From Clostridium peptidivorans (lineage in GTDB: Bacteria; Bacillota; Clostridia; Clostridiales; Clostridiaceae): a stretch of 64,000 nt of DNA. The position numbers and the translations under genes are program-made. The stretch is taken from the NCBI RefSeq assembly GCF_900205925.1, contig NZ_OAOD01000002.1:124001-188000 (forward strand). The letters are read 5' to 3'. Positions 15,777-25,124 of the stretch are shown here, in pieces; the first letter of the stretch is position 1, and every line of letters begins with the position of its first letter. The notes under the pieces were generated by a model. The model had not been told where the DNA came from, searched no databases, and worked only from the letters and a program-made list of their open reading frames with translations.

Positions 15777-16436
15777 TTAATCCCCTTCTACTCCAAGTTT
15801 TCTCTGTTCCCTCATTATTTGAAATAATATTCTCATTATTTTATCTACAGTTTTATTGTCTATGTCTAAAAAGCATATCCCATATATACCTTTATTATTT
15901 TCATCCTTTTCTATTCGTACAACTTTTCCTTTTAAATTTAAAGTTTCTTCTTTAATAGAAATATGCATTATTATTATATCCCCTAGATATAACTCCTTTG
16001 CGGTGCTAAGTCTTATTCCGCTTGCACTTAAATCTAATGAGTATCCACTATAAAATGTGATTTCATCATCATTTATATTTATCATTTCGTTTTTATTACC
16101 TATGACTGCAAAAGATATATTGCTTAAAAAATATACTCTTACAAAATTTCTTCTTTGTATCTTAATAAACTTTTCAGGTTTCTTTAAAGTTATCATCATT
16201 ATTCTGTCTATCTTTCTTCCTAAAACAGGAGTAAAAAACTTATATACAGCTTTACCTTGGTAATATACTCCCTCTATGGTTTCACCTTTTCTCAAGGGTA
16301 AATAACTTCCGTCTTTGACAGGAACGCTTATTGCTATATATTCCTCGGTTATATCTTGTATATTGCTTTTATAAATTCCGTCTTCCATCAAAATTTCCAT
16401 TTTTTCATTTATTTTGAAGTTTATCCTATCACTCAT
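15777..16436 (-). CDS. PilZ-domain c-di-GMP-responsive flagellar brake (YcgR/YpfA type)
   Basis: A 219-residue protein with an N-terminal YcgR-like beta domain (about 5-90) and a C-terminal PilZ domain. The c-di-GMP-binding residues are intact: RRNFVR (RxxxR, 96-100) and DLSASG (D/NxSxxG, 135-140). In relatives, ligand binding lets the protein press on MotA or FliG and slow rotation. It lies 4 bp upstream of fliA inside the flagellar operon, so braking capacity is co-produced with the motor. Cytoplasmic, probably motor-associated. Confidence 0.88.
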   Translation of the reverse strand: MSDRINFKINEKMEILMEDGIYKSNIQDITEEYIAISVPVKDGSYLPLRKGETIEGVYYQGKAVYKFFTPVLGRKIDRIMMITLKKPEKFIKIQRRNFVRVYFLSNISFAVIGNKNEMININDDEITFYSGYSLDLSASGIRLSTAKELYLGDIIIMHISIKEETLNLKGKVVRIEKDENNKGIYGICFLDIDNKTVDKIMRILFQIMREQRKLGVEGD

Positions 16437-16466
16437 GCCGCTAACACTCCTACCCTAGTTTATATT

Positions 16467-17339
16467 TTATGAAAAGATAGCAAATAGCTTTTTAAATAAA
16501 CCTTTTACAGAAGCACTATCCTTGGATGTATTAATTCCTATAAGTTTTTCTGCTATTTTTTCTATTGCTCTTGATGATTCTGAATAAGGTGCACTTATTA
16601 CTACTGGTTCTTGTTTTCTTACTGCTTCTGTAAGCTTTCTATCTTCAGGAATATGTCCTAAATAATTTAATTCCATATTTAAAAACTTAGCTACAGTACT
16701 TCTAAATCTCTCATAGGTACTTATAGACTCCTTTAAGTTAAATGATTTATTTACAACTACATAGGCTTTATCCTTTAATTTAAAATGTCTTACAGCCTTT
16801 AAAAGACTATATGCGTCTGTAAGGGATGTAGGTTCTGGAGTAGTTATAAGTATAAGCTCCTCTGAGCATGCCACAAAGGCTAGTACATCTCTATTTACTC
16901 CTGCACCTGTATCCATAAGCAAGAAATCTATATCTTCTACTTCTCTTAATTTGCTTATAAATTCTTCTCTTTGTGAATCTGAAATTTCATCTATTTTTGA
17001 AAATCCATTTCCCCCTGGCAAAAGCTTTATTCCAAATGGGCCTTCTATTAAAACTTCATTTATTTTCATTTCCTTAAATATAACATCATATATATCATAT
17101 TTAGGTATATATCCTATAAGTACATCGTCATTTCCCATACCAACATCTGCATCGAATATCATCACCTTATATCCTTGCTTTTGAAGAGAAATTCCCAAAT
17201 TTACAACTAAATTACTTTTACCAACTCCCCCTTTTCCAGAGGTAACAGTAATTATACGTGGTGCCGTTTTAACTTTTACGTCCTTATCCTCCTGCCTTTG
17301 CTGTATAAGTTTTCTTAAGTTTGCCGCTTGATCTAGCAT
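16467..17339 (-). CDS. flhG: MinD-like ATPase FlhG, flagellar number/placement regulator
   Basis: A 290-residue deviant Walker A ATPase: SGKGGVGKSN at 34-43, switch DADVGMGNDD. The N-terminus carries DQAANLRKL at 3-11, the DQAxxLR helix that in studied FlhG proteins stimulates the FlhF GTPase. The C-terminus ends in a short hydrophobic amphipathic helix (LFKKLFAIF) suited to membrane binding. Its start overlaps the flhF stop by 7 bp. It sets flagellar number and assembles the C-ring. Confidence 0.93.
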   Translation of the reverse strand: MLDQAANLRKLIQQRQEDKDVKVKTAPRIITVTSGKGGVGKSNLVVNLGISLQKQGYKVMIFDADVGMGNDDVLIGYIPKYDIYDVIFKEMKINEVLIEGPFGIKLLPGGNGFSKIDEISDSQREEFISKLREVEDIDFLLMDTGAGVNRDVLAFVACSEELILITTPEPTSLTDAYSLLKAVRHFKLKDKAYVVVNKSFNLKESISTYERFRSTVAKFLNMELNYLGHIPEDRKLTEAVRKQEPVVISAPYSESSRAIEKIAEKLIGINTSKDSASVKGLFKKLFAIFS

Positions 17340-18451
17340 ACATTATCTTCTCCTAAAATTAGATTCACTATTTCATCTTTAGAAGGTATTTTAATATCGT
17401 CTGGAACATTTTGGCCAATAGTTATAAAACTTAATGGCTTTTTAGCAGTGTTTAGTATATTTAAAATTGGGCCATAAGTTGTAGTCTCATCTAACTTTGT
17501 TACTATAACATAATTATATTCTAACACTTTATATCCTTCCAATATTGTATTTATATCCCTATTTTTTGTTACTCCACTTATAACTAGGTGAATGTCTTTT
17601 GTATTTATTTTTTCTATAAAGGCTCTTAGTTCAGATATTTGCATTATATTTTTAGAACTTCTTCCTGTAGTATCAACTAAAATAGTGTCACAATCTTTCA
17701 TACTTTCCATTGCGCTTTCAATATCCTTCATAGAAAATATCACCTTAAAAGGTATATTCATTATGTCTGCATAGGTTTTAAGCTGTTCCACAGCTCCAAT
17801 TCTATATGTATCTATAGTTATAAGTCCTACCTTTTTTTTCTCAAGAAGTGCTAATCGTCCTGCAATCTTTGCTATTGTAGTAGTTTTTCCAACCCCTGTG
17901 GGCCCAACTAAAACTACTATATCACTTAATGTTTTCTCTTCTATCTCAATGTTTTGGTAAAGTATTTTTTTAACTGCCTCTATATTTTCCTCATCTTCTT
18001 TAGGAAGCTTTGCCAATATCTCTTCAATGATTTTAGGTTCTATATCACTTGATTGAAGCTTTTCTTTTATCTTATTCTTTGAAGCTTTCTCCTCAGATGT
18101 TATATTTATCATATTCTTCATCATACTTTTCATTTCATGAAATTCTTTTAAAAGCTCTTTATTAATTCCATCAGTTTCTACTTCTACAGCTTTATGATTT
18201 ATATCCATAGAAGCTTTGTCTTTAATTAAAGTTTTCAAAGCCCCAAAACTCTCTTCTTCCTTTTTAGAAGCTCCTTTAGCTCTATTATCTACTGCTGCAG
18301 TAACTTCCAATACTTTCCCTTGAAAAAACCCAAGAAATCCTGGTTTTTTTACTTTTCTTTGACTTATTATTACTGCATCTTTCCCTAGCTCATACTTTAT
18401 TATATTCATAGCCTCACTCATGCTATTTACAATATATTTTCTTATCATCAT
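17333..18451 (-). CDS. flhF: SRP-family GTPase FlhF, flagellar placement
   Basis: A 372-residue protein with the N-terminal B domain, a charged linker/N domain (about 60-170) and a G domain. G1 is GPTGVGKTTT at 183-192, followed by LITIDTYRIGAVEQLKTYA, DTTGRSSKN and TKLDETT. It marks the site of flagellum assembly. It starts 1 nt after the flhA stop. MMIRKY at the start leaves the choice between adjacent ATG codons open. Confidence 0.95.
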   Translation of the reverse strand: MMIRKYIVNSMSEAMNIIKYELGKDAVIISQRKVKKPGFLGFFQGKVLEVTAAVDNRAKGASKKEEESFGALKTLIKDKASMDINHKAVEVETDGINKELLKEFHEMKSMMKNMINITSEEKASKNKIKEKLQSSDIEPKIIEEILAKLPKEDEENIEAVKKILYQNIEIEEKTLSDIVVLVGPTGVGKTTTIAKIAGRLALLEKKKVGLITIDTYRIGAVEQLKTYADIMNIPFKVIFSMKDIESAMESMKDCDTILVDTTGRSSKNIMQISELRAFIEKINTKDIHLVISGVTKNRDINTILEGYKVLEYNYVIVTKLDETTTYGPILNILNTAKKPLSFITIGQNVPDDIKIPSKDEIVNLILGEDNVC

Positions 18452-18452
18452 C

Positions 18453-20531
18453 TTATACAGCTACAACTCCTTCGGCTTTAATTTCCACATCATTTGGTAT
18501 TTCATTTATAGAAAGTACACATAAATTTGGGAATACCATTTCTGTAAGTTTTCTAAATGCTGGTCTTATTTTAGGCGATACCAATATCACAGGCTGACCT
18601 TCATAAAAGAAAGTACCTTCTATTATATTTCTTAAAGAATTTAAAATATTTCCTGTGGTTTCTGGATCCACCGCTGGGAAAGAACCTTGCATAGATTTTT
18701 GTATGTTATTTGCTATTATGTCTTCAATTTGTGGTGATAAAGTTATAACTGTTATAGAATTATTTTCATCTATTAGGGAATTACATATACTTCTTGCAAG
18801 GGAAAACCTTGCATATTCAGTTAATACTTCTATATCTTTTGTAGTTCTTGAGTTATCCGCTAAAGATTCAAGTATTGTTACCATATCTCTTATAGATACT
18901 CTCTCTTTTAATAAATTTTGTAGAACCTTTTGTACTTCCCCTATTGTCATAAGATCTGGTATGAGTTCTTCTACTACTGTACTATATTTTTCTTTTATTG
19001 AATCTATGATAACCTTAACCTCTTGTCTTCCTAAAAGCTCATAGGAATGAGTTTTTATAACTTCAGTTAAATGAGTAACCATGACCGTTGTTGGATCTAC
19101 TACTGTAAGGCCTTTTATTTCTGCATCTTCTTTTTTATCATTATTAATCCAAATAGCCGGAAGTCCAAAGGCTGGCTCTATAGCTTTTATCCCCTGCATT
19201 TCCACTTCTCCTGAAGGATCCATACATAAAAGCATACTAGGCATAAGCTCTCCTTTTGCAATTACAGTTCCTCTTATCTTTATCACATATTCATTAGTTT
19301 TAAGTTGAAGGTTGTCTCTTATTCTTATAGGTTGTATTACAACTCCCATTTCAATAGCACATTGTCTTCTAACTGAAGTAATTCTTTGTAGTAAATCCCC
19401 TCCTGATGCCTCATCTGCTAGTGGTATAATTCCATAGCCTATTTCAACTTCCATTGGCTCGACATTAATAAGGTTCATTACATTTTCAGGTTCCTTAGCT
19501 TGTATTTCAGTGATTTCTTGATTTTCCAATTCTATTTGCTCTATCACCTTTGCAGCTTCATCCTTGTAAAGCATGTATGCTGATACTCCACAAGCTATAG
19601 AAAGTATTAAAAATGGTGGCTTTGGAAGTCCTGGTATTAAAAACATAAAAAATAGTACTGCAGATGCCATAGCAATTACCTTTGGAAATGCTGTAAGCTG
19701 ATTACCCACAACAGATCCAAAGTTATCTTCATTTCCTGAACGAGTAACTAGTATACCTGAAGCTGTGGATATTAAAAGTGCTGGTATCTGACTTACAAGT
19801 CCATCTCCTATAGTAAGTCTCGTAAAGGTTGCTGCTGCCTTTGCAGCATCCATATTCATCATCAAAACACCTATTATTATTCCACCAAGAATATTTATAC
19901 CTGTAACTATAAGTCCTGCTACTGCATCTCCCTTTACAAACTTAGATGCACCATCCATAGATCCATAAAAGTCTGCTTCCTGCTGAAGCTTTTTTCTTCT
20001 ATCTCTTGCTCCAGTTTCATCTATAAGTCCTGAGTTAAGATCTGCATCTATACTCATTTGCTTACCTGGCATAGCATCCAGCGTAAATCTTGCTGATACC
20101 TCTGAAACTCTTGAAGCACCACTTGTTATTACAACAAACTGAACTATTACTATAATTAAAAATATTATTACTCCAACTACATAATTACCTCTTACTACGA
20201 AACTTCCAAAGGCTTCTATTACACTTCCTGCACTTCCCTCAGATAATATAAGCCTTGTAGAAGATATATTAAGTCCTAATCTAAATAATGTTGTAATTAA
20301 AAGCATAGTTGGGAATGATGAAAATTGTAATACATCTGTGGTAAACATAGTCAAAAGCATTATAACCACTGAAATAGTAATGTTTAATGCTAAAAGTACG
20401 TCTAAAAACCATGATGGAAGAGGAATTATTATCATCATTACTATGGCTATAACTCCAAAAGCTATTACTATGTCTATATTATTTTTTATGTTAAACTTTC
20501 TGCCTGTGTTTTCCACATTAATTCTCCTCAC
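18453..20531 (-). CDS. flhA: Flagellar export gate protein FlhA
   Basis: A 692-residue protein, full length for the family. Eight predicted membrane segments occupy about 20-320, including the FHIPEP-like region (FTLDAMPGKQMSIDADLNSG, about 150-170). A cytoplasmic domain (about 360-690) forms the nonameric substrate-docking ring. It functions with FlhB, FliP, FliQ and FliR in proton-driven export. It follows the fliR-flhB fusion after 31 bp. Confidence 0.97.
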   Translation of the reverse strand: MRRINVENTGRKFNIKNNIDIVIAFGVIAIVMMIIIPLPSWFLDVLLALNITISVVIMLLTMFTTDVLQFSSFPTMLLITTLFRLGLNISSTRLILSEGSAGSVIEAFGSFVVRGNYVVGVIIFLIIVIVQFVVITSGASRVSEVSARFTLDAMPGKQMSIDADLNSGLIDETGARDRRKKLQQEADFYGSMDGASKFVKGDAVAGLIVTGINILGGIIIGVLMMNMDAAKAAATFTRLTIGDGLVSQIPALLISTASGILVTRSGNEDNFGSVVGNQLTAFPKVIAMASAVLFFMFLIPGLPKPPFLILSIACGVSAYMLYKDEAAKVIEQIELENQEITEIQAKEPENVMNLINVEPMEVEIGYGIIPLADEASGGDLLQRITSVRRQCAIEMGVVIQPIRIRDNLQLKTNEYVIKIRGTVIAKGELMPSMLLCMDPSGEVEMQGIKAIEPAFGLPAIWINNDKKEDAEIKGLTVVDPTTVMVTHLTEVIKTHSYELLGRQEVKVIIDSIKEKYSTVVEELIPDLMTIGEVQKVLQNLLKERVSIRDMVTILESLADNSRTTKDIEVLTEYARFSLARSICNSLIDENNSITVITLSPQIEDIIANNIQKSMQGSFPAVDPETTGNILNSLRNIIEGTFFYEGQPVILVSPKIRPAFRKLTEMVFPNLCVLSINEIPNDVEIKAEGVVAV

Positions 20532-20562
20532 TTTTTAGTTAACAATTAATAACTATCATCGA

Positions 20563-22395
20563 CTATTTACTCTTCATTATAACTGCCAATATTTCAGCTA
20601 CTGCCTGATACATCTCTACAGGTATTTCTTCATCTATTTCAACCTTTTTATATATCATTCTAGCTAATGGTTTATTTTCAATAATTGGTATTTCATACTC
20701 TCTTGCCTTTTCTTTTATCTTTAATGCTATATAATCTGCTCCTTTTCCTATTACCTTTGGAGCTTCATCTTTTCCTTGTTTATACCTTAGTGCTATAGCT
20801 AAATGAGTTGGATTTGTGACGATCACTGATGCATCTGGAATACTCTGCATCATTCTGCTCATTGCCATTTCTCTTTGCTTTTGTTTTATCTTTCCTTTTA
20901 CCTGAGGATCCCCTTCTTGTTGCTTATACTCTTCTTTCACTTCTTGCTTTGTCATTCTCATATCTTTTTTAAATTGTCTTCTTTGAAAAATGTAGTCTCC
21001 TAGTGCTATTGCTACTAATACCAAAGTAACCTTGAAAAATATACTTTGAATTAATTCTCTTATGGCTTCTACAAGAACCCCAAATCTCAAATTATATAAA
21101 TTCAAGATTTTTGTGTAGTTTTCCATTATAAATTTATATCCTATATACCCTACTACTGTTATCAATAACACATCTTTTACTAATTCAACTAAAGTTCTCT
21201 TAGAAAACATTCTTTTAATACCATTTATGGGATTTAACTTTTTAAAATCAGGTTTTAGAGGCTCCTTTGTAAACATAATTCCAGTTTGCATAAGATTGGC
21301 AGCTATTCCCACAACCATAATAGATATCATTACAGGCAATACAAGCATTGCAATTCTTAGTAAAGTAATAAATGTTATGTAAAACAAATTATTATAAGAT
21401 AATTCCATATTTAAAAAATTAGTTAAAAAATGAATTAAAGTTTTCTCAAGTCCTTCTATTATATAATTTCCTAATGCCGTTATAACTAATGTACAGGCTA
21501 AGAGTGTAAGTGCCAAGCTTGCCTCTTTACTCTTAGCTACCTGCCCCTTCTTTTTTGCTTCACTTAATTTATGAGGTGTAGCTTCCTCAGTTTTATCATC
21601 TGAAGCAAATATAAATAATACTGGCATCATTGGTAATGTATTATATATTCCTTTAAAAACCTCTGTCATTACACTAAATGCATCTCCAATTAAGCTTAAA
21701 AATATGGGCATTGCAAATAAAAAACTTGCTAGCGATATAAGTATCTTAACTGGAAGTCCTAGTATCATAACATTTAATTGAGGGACAGTTCTTGACATAA
21801 GTCCTAAAACTAAATCTGTTATGACTACAATTAATATAATTGGTATTGCCATTTTAAATCCAATTATAAAAAAGCTTATAAATGCTTCTATCATAATTCC
21901 TGCTGAACCTTGAAATAGTATAAACTTGCCAAGAGTTACCCATTTAAAACTTTCAATAAGCTGCAATATCAAAATATGATGTCCATCTACTATAAAAAAT
22001 ATTACAAGACTTATCCAATATAAAAGTCTTTCAATTAAAGTTGCATTACTATTTGAATTAGGATCAAACATACTTGCCATAGCTAATCCTGATTGAAGAT
22101 CCATCATATTTCCTGCAAATTTAGCTGCCATAAAACAAAGTTCAGTTATAAACCCGAGTATTATTCCTGTGGTAACTTCACTTATACAATTTGCCATAAA
22201 AACTATCATATTTGAAATAGAATTTATTTGAGAAAAGTCTACACCTGGTAAAATTATGTACGATAATATAATTGCTACACCTATTTTTGCCATTGGCGGT
22301 GTTCCTTTTGGGAAAAGTCCAGTAGCTACAGTAAAAAAACTAATAAGTCTTAAAAATACCAAGATAAGTGCTGTAAAATATGCTATATTTATCAA
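20563..22395 (-). CDS. FliR-FlhB fusion, flagellar export gate and substrate-specificity switch
   Basis: A 610-residue protein joining FliR (about 1-255, six membrane segments) to FlhB. FlhB begins at DDKTEEATPHKLSEAKKKGQ (266-285) and has four more membrane segments. Its autocleavage motif NPTH is intact (528-531) in IVTNPTHLAIALRY. Cleavage there switches export from hook to filament. The fusion is real: the frame is uninterrupted, both halves are full length and no start signal separates them. This arrangement is known in several clostridia. It keeps FliR and FlhB in 1:1 ratio. Confidence 0.95.
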   Translation of the reverse strand: MINIAYFTALILVFLRLISFFTVATGLFPKGTPPMAKIGVAIILSYIILPGVDFSQINSISNMIVFMANCISEVTTGIILGFITELCFMAAKFAGNMMDLQSGLAMASMFDPNSNSNATLIERLLYWISLVIFFIVDGHHILILQLIESFKWVTLGKFILFQGSAGIMIEAFISFFIIGFKMAIPIILIVVITDLVLGLMSRTVPQLNVMILGLPVKILISLASFLFAMPIFLSLIGDAFSVMTEVFKGIYNTLPMMPVLFIFASDDKTEEATPHKLSEAKKKGQVAKSKEASLALTLLACTLVITALGNYIIEGLEKTLIHFLTNFLNMELSYNNLFYITFITLLRIAMLVLPVMISIMVVGIAANLMQTGIMFTKEPLKPDFKKLNPINGIKRMFSKRTLVELVKDVLLITVVGYIGYKFIMENYTKILNLYNLRFGVLVEAIRELIQSIFFKVTLVLVAIALGDYIFQRRQFKKDMRMTKQEVKEEYKQQEGDPQVKGKIKQKQREMAMSRMMQSIPDASVIVTNPTHLAIALRYKQGKDEAPKVIGKGADYIALKIKEKAREYEIPIIENKPLARMIYKKVEIDEEIPVEMYQAVAEILAVIMKSK

Positions 22396-22413
22396 CTAAA
22401 ACACCCCAATGAT

Positions 22414-22683
22414 TTATTGTATTATATTTGAAATTAATGCAAATATTCTCTCCGTAAAATTTACAAGCTGATGAAGCATAAAGCTTCCTGTGAGGAGTCC
22501 AACTATTGCTACAGCTATAAGTTTTGGCACAAATGTTAGTGTTTGTTCCTGTATTTGTGTTGTTGCTTGAAATATACTTACAATAAGACCTACCAGTATT
22601 GAAATCCCAAGTATTGGTGCTGCTACTATAAGTCCTGTTTGTATAGCATCTTTTACAACCCCTATTACCATATTTTCACTCAT
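22414..22683 (-). CDS. fliQ: Flagellar export gate protein FliQ
   Basis: An 89-residue protein with two hydrophobic hairpin segments (about 15-40 and 50-75) and the typical LVGLIVSIFQATTQIQEQTL loop. It forms the export gate with FliP and FliR. It lies between fliP and the fliR-flhB fusion. Confidence 0.95.
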   Translation of the reverse strand: MSENMVIGVVKDAIQTGLIVAAPILGISILVGLIVSIFQATTQIQEQTLTFVPKLIAVAIVGLLTGSFMLHQLVNFTERIFALISNIIQ

Positions 22684-22695
22684 TTATTAATCACC

Positions 22696-23481
22696 TCATT
22701 TAAAGCTCATTATTAAAGATTTTACTAGGAGGTGCCATCCATCTACCATTACAAATAAAAGAAGTTTAAATGGTAATGAAATCATTATCGGTGGGAGCAT
22801 CATCATCCCCATAGACATAAGTATACTTGCAACCACAAGATCTATAATTAAAAACGGAATAAAAAGTAAAAATCCTATTTGAAAAGCTGTTTTTAATTCA
22901 CTTATTATAAAAGCTGGAATTACTATGTAAAGAGGCATTTCATTGGCTGTCACATCTTTATTTATCTTACCCACATCTACAAAAAGCTGTAAGTCTTTTT
23001 TTCTAGTTTGCTTTAGCATAAATTGTCTTAGTGGAACTGCTCCAATCTCTATAGCTTGTTCCTGACTTATTTTATTTTCCATATATGGCGTAAAAGCCTT
23101 AGCATTAATTTCATTATATACAGGAGTCATAATAAATACAGTTAAAAACAGTGCTAATCCTATAAGTACCTGATTTGGTGGCGATTGCTGGGTACCTATA
23201 GCATTTCTTAAAAATCCAAATACAACTGTAATTCTTATAAAACTAGTCATCATTATTATAAAAGAAGGAAGTAATGTAAGTATTGTAAGCATTATAAGCA
23301 GCTTTATATTATCTACGTAATTTTTAGAATCCCCTGCACCATCTAAAGATATATTTACTCTTGGAATTGGCACATCTGCTGGAGCTGCATAAATTTTAGA
23401 TGAAAATATAAGTACGCAACATACTGCAATTAATACTGTTCCCACTAAAACTCCTACATTTTTAATATTTAGTTTCTTCAT
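22696..23481 (-). CDS. fliP: Flagellar export gate protein FliP
   Basis: A 261-residue protein with an N-terminal cleavable-type signal (about 1-33, ending SKIYAAPA) and four membrane segments. The family motifs are MTSFIRITVVFGFLRNAIG and QQSPPNQVLIGLALFLT. Five FliP subunits build the core of the export pore. It overlaps fliO by 20 bp. Confidence 0.96.
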   Translation of the reverse strand: MKKLNIKNVGVLVGTVLIAVCCVLIFSSKIYAAPADVPIPRVNISLDGAGDSKNYVDNIKLLIMLTILTLLPSFIIMMTSFIRITVVFGFLRNAIGTQQSPPNQVLIGLALFLTVFIMTPVYNEINAKAFTPYMENKISQEQAIEIGAVPLRQFMLKQTRKKDLQLFVDVGKINKDVTANEMPLYIVIPAFIISELKTAFQIGFLLFIPFLIIDLVVASILMSMGMMMLPPIMISLPFKLLLFVMVDGWHLLVKSLIMSFK

Positions 23482-23830
23482 CTTTATCTTCCTTTTTAGA
23501 TTTTAGTTTACAAATTAAATCCTTTATGCTATGGTACTCTGGAATTTCCCTTGAGCACTCAATTTTAATTATATCTTCTTTAGGTATTTCAAAAATAATT
23601 TCTATTTTCCCTTGAGTACTAGATATTACATAGGCCTTTTCTCCAATCTTTACTACTAAAATATTATTTTCTTTGGATAGTGGAAGCCTATCTAATACTT
23701 TCATATATTTTCCCTTTTGAAGATCTTGGAGTTTCCCTCCCCCATATTTTATGAATATATATATAAGCATAAGTACAAAGGGAAGGAATAATATTAATTT
23801 AAATAAAGTTGACAAAAATTGTAAATCCAT
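23462..23830 (-). CDS. fliO: Flagellar biosynthesis protein FliO/FliZ
   Basis: A 122-residue protein with one N-terminal membrane segment (about 5-27) followed by a small beta-rich cytoplasmic domain (RLPLSKENNILVVKIGEKAY). It helps FliP assemble. The name is supported by its place between fliL and fliP and by the layout, as FliO sequences diverge strongly. Confidence 0.88.
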   Translation of the reverse strand: MDLQFLSTLFKLILFLPFVLMLIYIFIKYGGGKLQDLQKGKYMKVLDRLPLSKENNILVVKIGEKAYVISSTQGKIEIIFEIPKEDIIKIECSREIPEYHSIKDLICKLKSKKEDKDEETKY

Positions 23831-23856
23831 ATATACTATACCTTTATTCTTTAGTT

Positions 23857-24387
23857 TTATTGAACTAATATTTCATTAAAATAGACGCTTTCACATCTTC
23901 CTTCTTTAAACATTGGATTTATTCTGTTTAATATTTCAACTTTTATATCTTCTGTTCCTTTAGGAGTAAAATCCTTTGCTTTTTTTGATCTTAATACACT
24001 ATTAATTGCATCTCGGAGCATTGGGGTCTTACTTTGAAGTTCCTTTACAAGCTTTTTATTGCTGTATCCTATATGAATATTTGTCTTTACAAATCTTTTT
24101 TCTCCCTCATCTGAAAGATTTACTAAAAATTCGCCAAGTTCAAATGTGTAATCACTTATTGCAGGCTGAATTGCTCCATTTACAGTTGTTTGTGCTGAAG
24201 CCACTTGAGAAGGTAAATTATTATTTACTACTTGCATATTATTTCCATTTGCTTGACTGTTATTTTTATTAACCAGCATATATCCTCCAAAAACTCCTCC
24301 AGATATAGCTAAAGCTATGACAATTATAATTATTATAACTTTGAAAGACTTCTTTCCTTTCCCTTCTTTGGCTGTATTCTCACTCAT
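23857..24387 (-). CDS. fliL: Flagellar basal body-associated protein FliL
   Basis: A 176-residue protein with one membrane segment (about 14-38, KVIIIIIVIALAISGGVFGG). A Gln/Asn-rich linker leads to the FliL domain (YTFELGEFLVNL...RFVKTNIHIGY, and TPKGTEDIKVEILNRINPM). It surrounds the stator and supports torque. The ATG overlaps the motB stop by 4 bp (ATGA). Confidence 0.94.
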   Translation of the reverse strand: MSENTAKEGKGKKSFKVIIIIIVIALAISGGVFGGYMLVNKNNSQANGNNMQVVNNNLPSQVASAQTTVNGAIQPAISDYTFELGEFLVNLSDEGEKRFVKTNIHIGYSNKKLVKELQSKTPMLRDAINSVLRSKKAKDFTPKGTEDIKVEILNRINPMFKEGRCESVYFNEILVQ

Positions 24388-25124
24388 TTGCTATCATTCT
24401 CCTTTTCTGAGGCTACAATTACTATATTTACTCTCCTATTTCTTGCCTTATGTTCTTCTGTATCATTAAGATATAAAGGTTTAAATTCTCCATATCCTGC
24501 TGCAGTAAATCTAGAAGGATTATGTTTTTTAGTTTCAACAAAGTATCTTACCACATTTACTGCTCTAGCTGTAGAAAGCTCCCAATTAGAGCTATATTTA
24601 TAATTGCTTATAGGTACATTATCTGTGTGTCCTTCTACCACTATTTCATTAGGTAAGTTTAATATCACCTTATTTAGCTTTTCAAGTATTGGCAAACTAG
24701 AATCCTTTATTTCTCCTTGTCCAGTTTCAAAAAGTACATTATCTTTTAACTCCAATGATACTCCTCGTCTGTCTGATTTCACACTTACAGTATTTTGAAG
24801 TTTATTTTGATCAACAAAATCTCTTACTTTATCATAAAGTTCATTTTCTCTTCCACCAGTATCAGACCCTAGGTCTACTGTTTCCCCTACCATGGGTACA
24901 TCCCCGTTTTTCATGTTAAAATCAAATATTGTATGCCCACTTTCTCCAGACAAAACACTTTGAAATGCAGAAGCTACTTGTTTAAGCTTTTGAGTATCTA
25001 CACTTGAAATAGAATATAGTAAAATGAAAAAGGTCAAAAGTAATGTTACTGTATCTGAATAGGTTGCAATCCATTCGTTATTAGCTCCTCCTGAATCGCT
25101 ACCCCCTCTTTTTCTTCTAGCCAT
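24384..25124 (-). CDS. motB: Flagellar stator protein MotB
   Basis: The start is placed at the ATG at 25124 (MARRKRGGSDSGG), where AGGGGTGG lies 7 nt upstream. The frame is open a further 28 codons upstream inside motA, without a good SD. This gives 246 residues: one membrane helix (about 18-38) with the proton-carrying Asp24 in TYSDTVTLLL, a plug/linker region, and an OmpA-like peptidoglycan-binding domain (about 120-240). The OmpA motifs are VEGHTDNVPI and NWELSTARAVNVVRYF. It pairs with MotA to form the stator and overlaps motA by 8 bp. Confidence 0.94.
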   Translation of the reverse strand: MARRKRGGSDSGGANNEWIATYSDTVTLLLTFFILLYSISSVDTQKLKQVASAFQSVLSGESGHTIFDFNMKNGDVPMVGETVDLGSDTGGRENELYDKVRDFVDQNKLQNTVSVKSDRRGVSLELKDNVLFETGQGEIKDSSLPILEKLNKVILNLPNEIVVEGHTDNVPISNYKYSSNWELSTARAVNVVRYFVETKKHNPSRFTAAGYGEFKPLYLNDTEEHKARNRRVNIVIVASEKENDSK

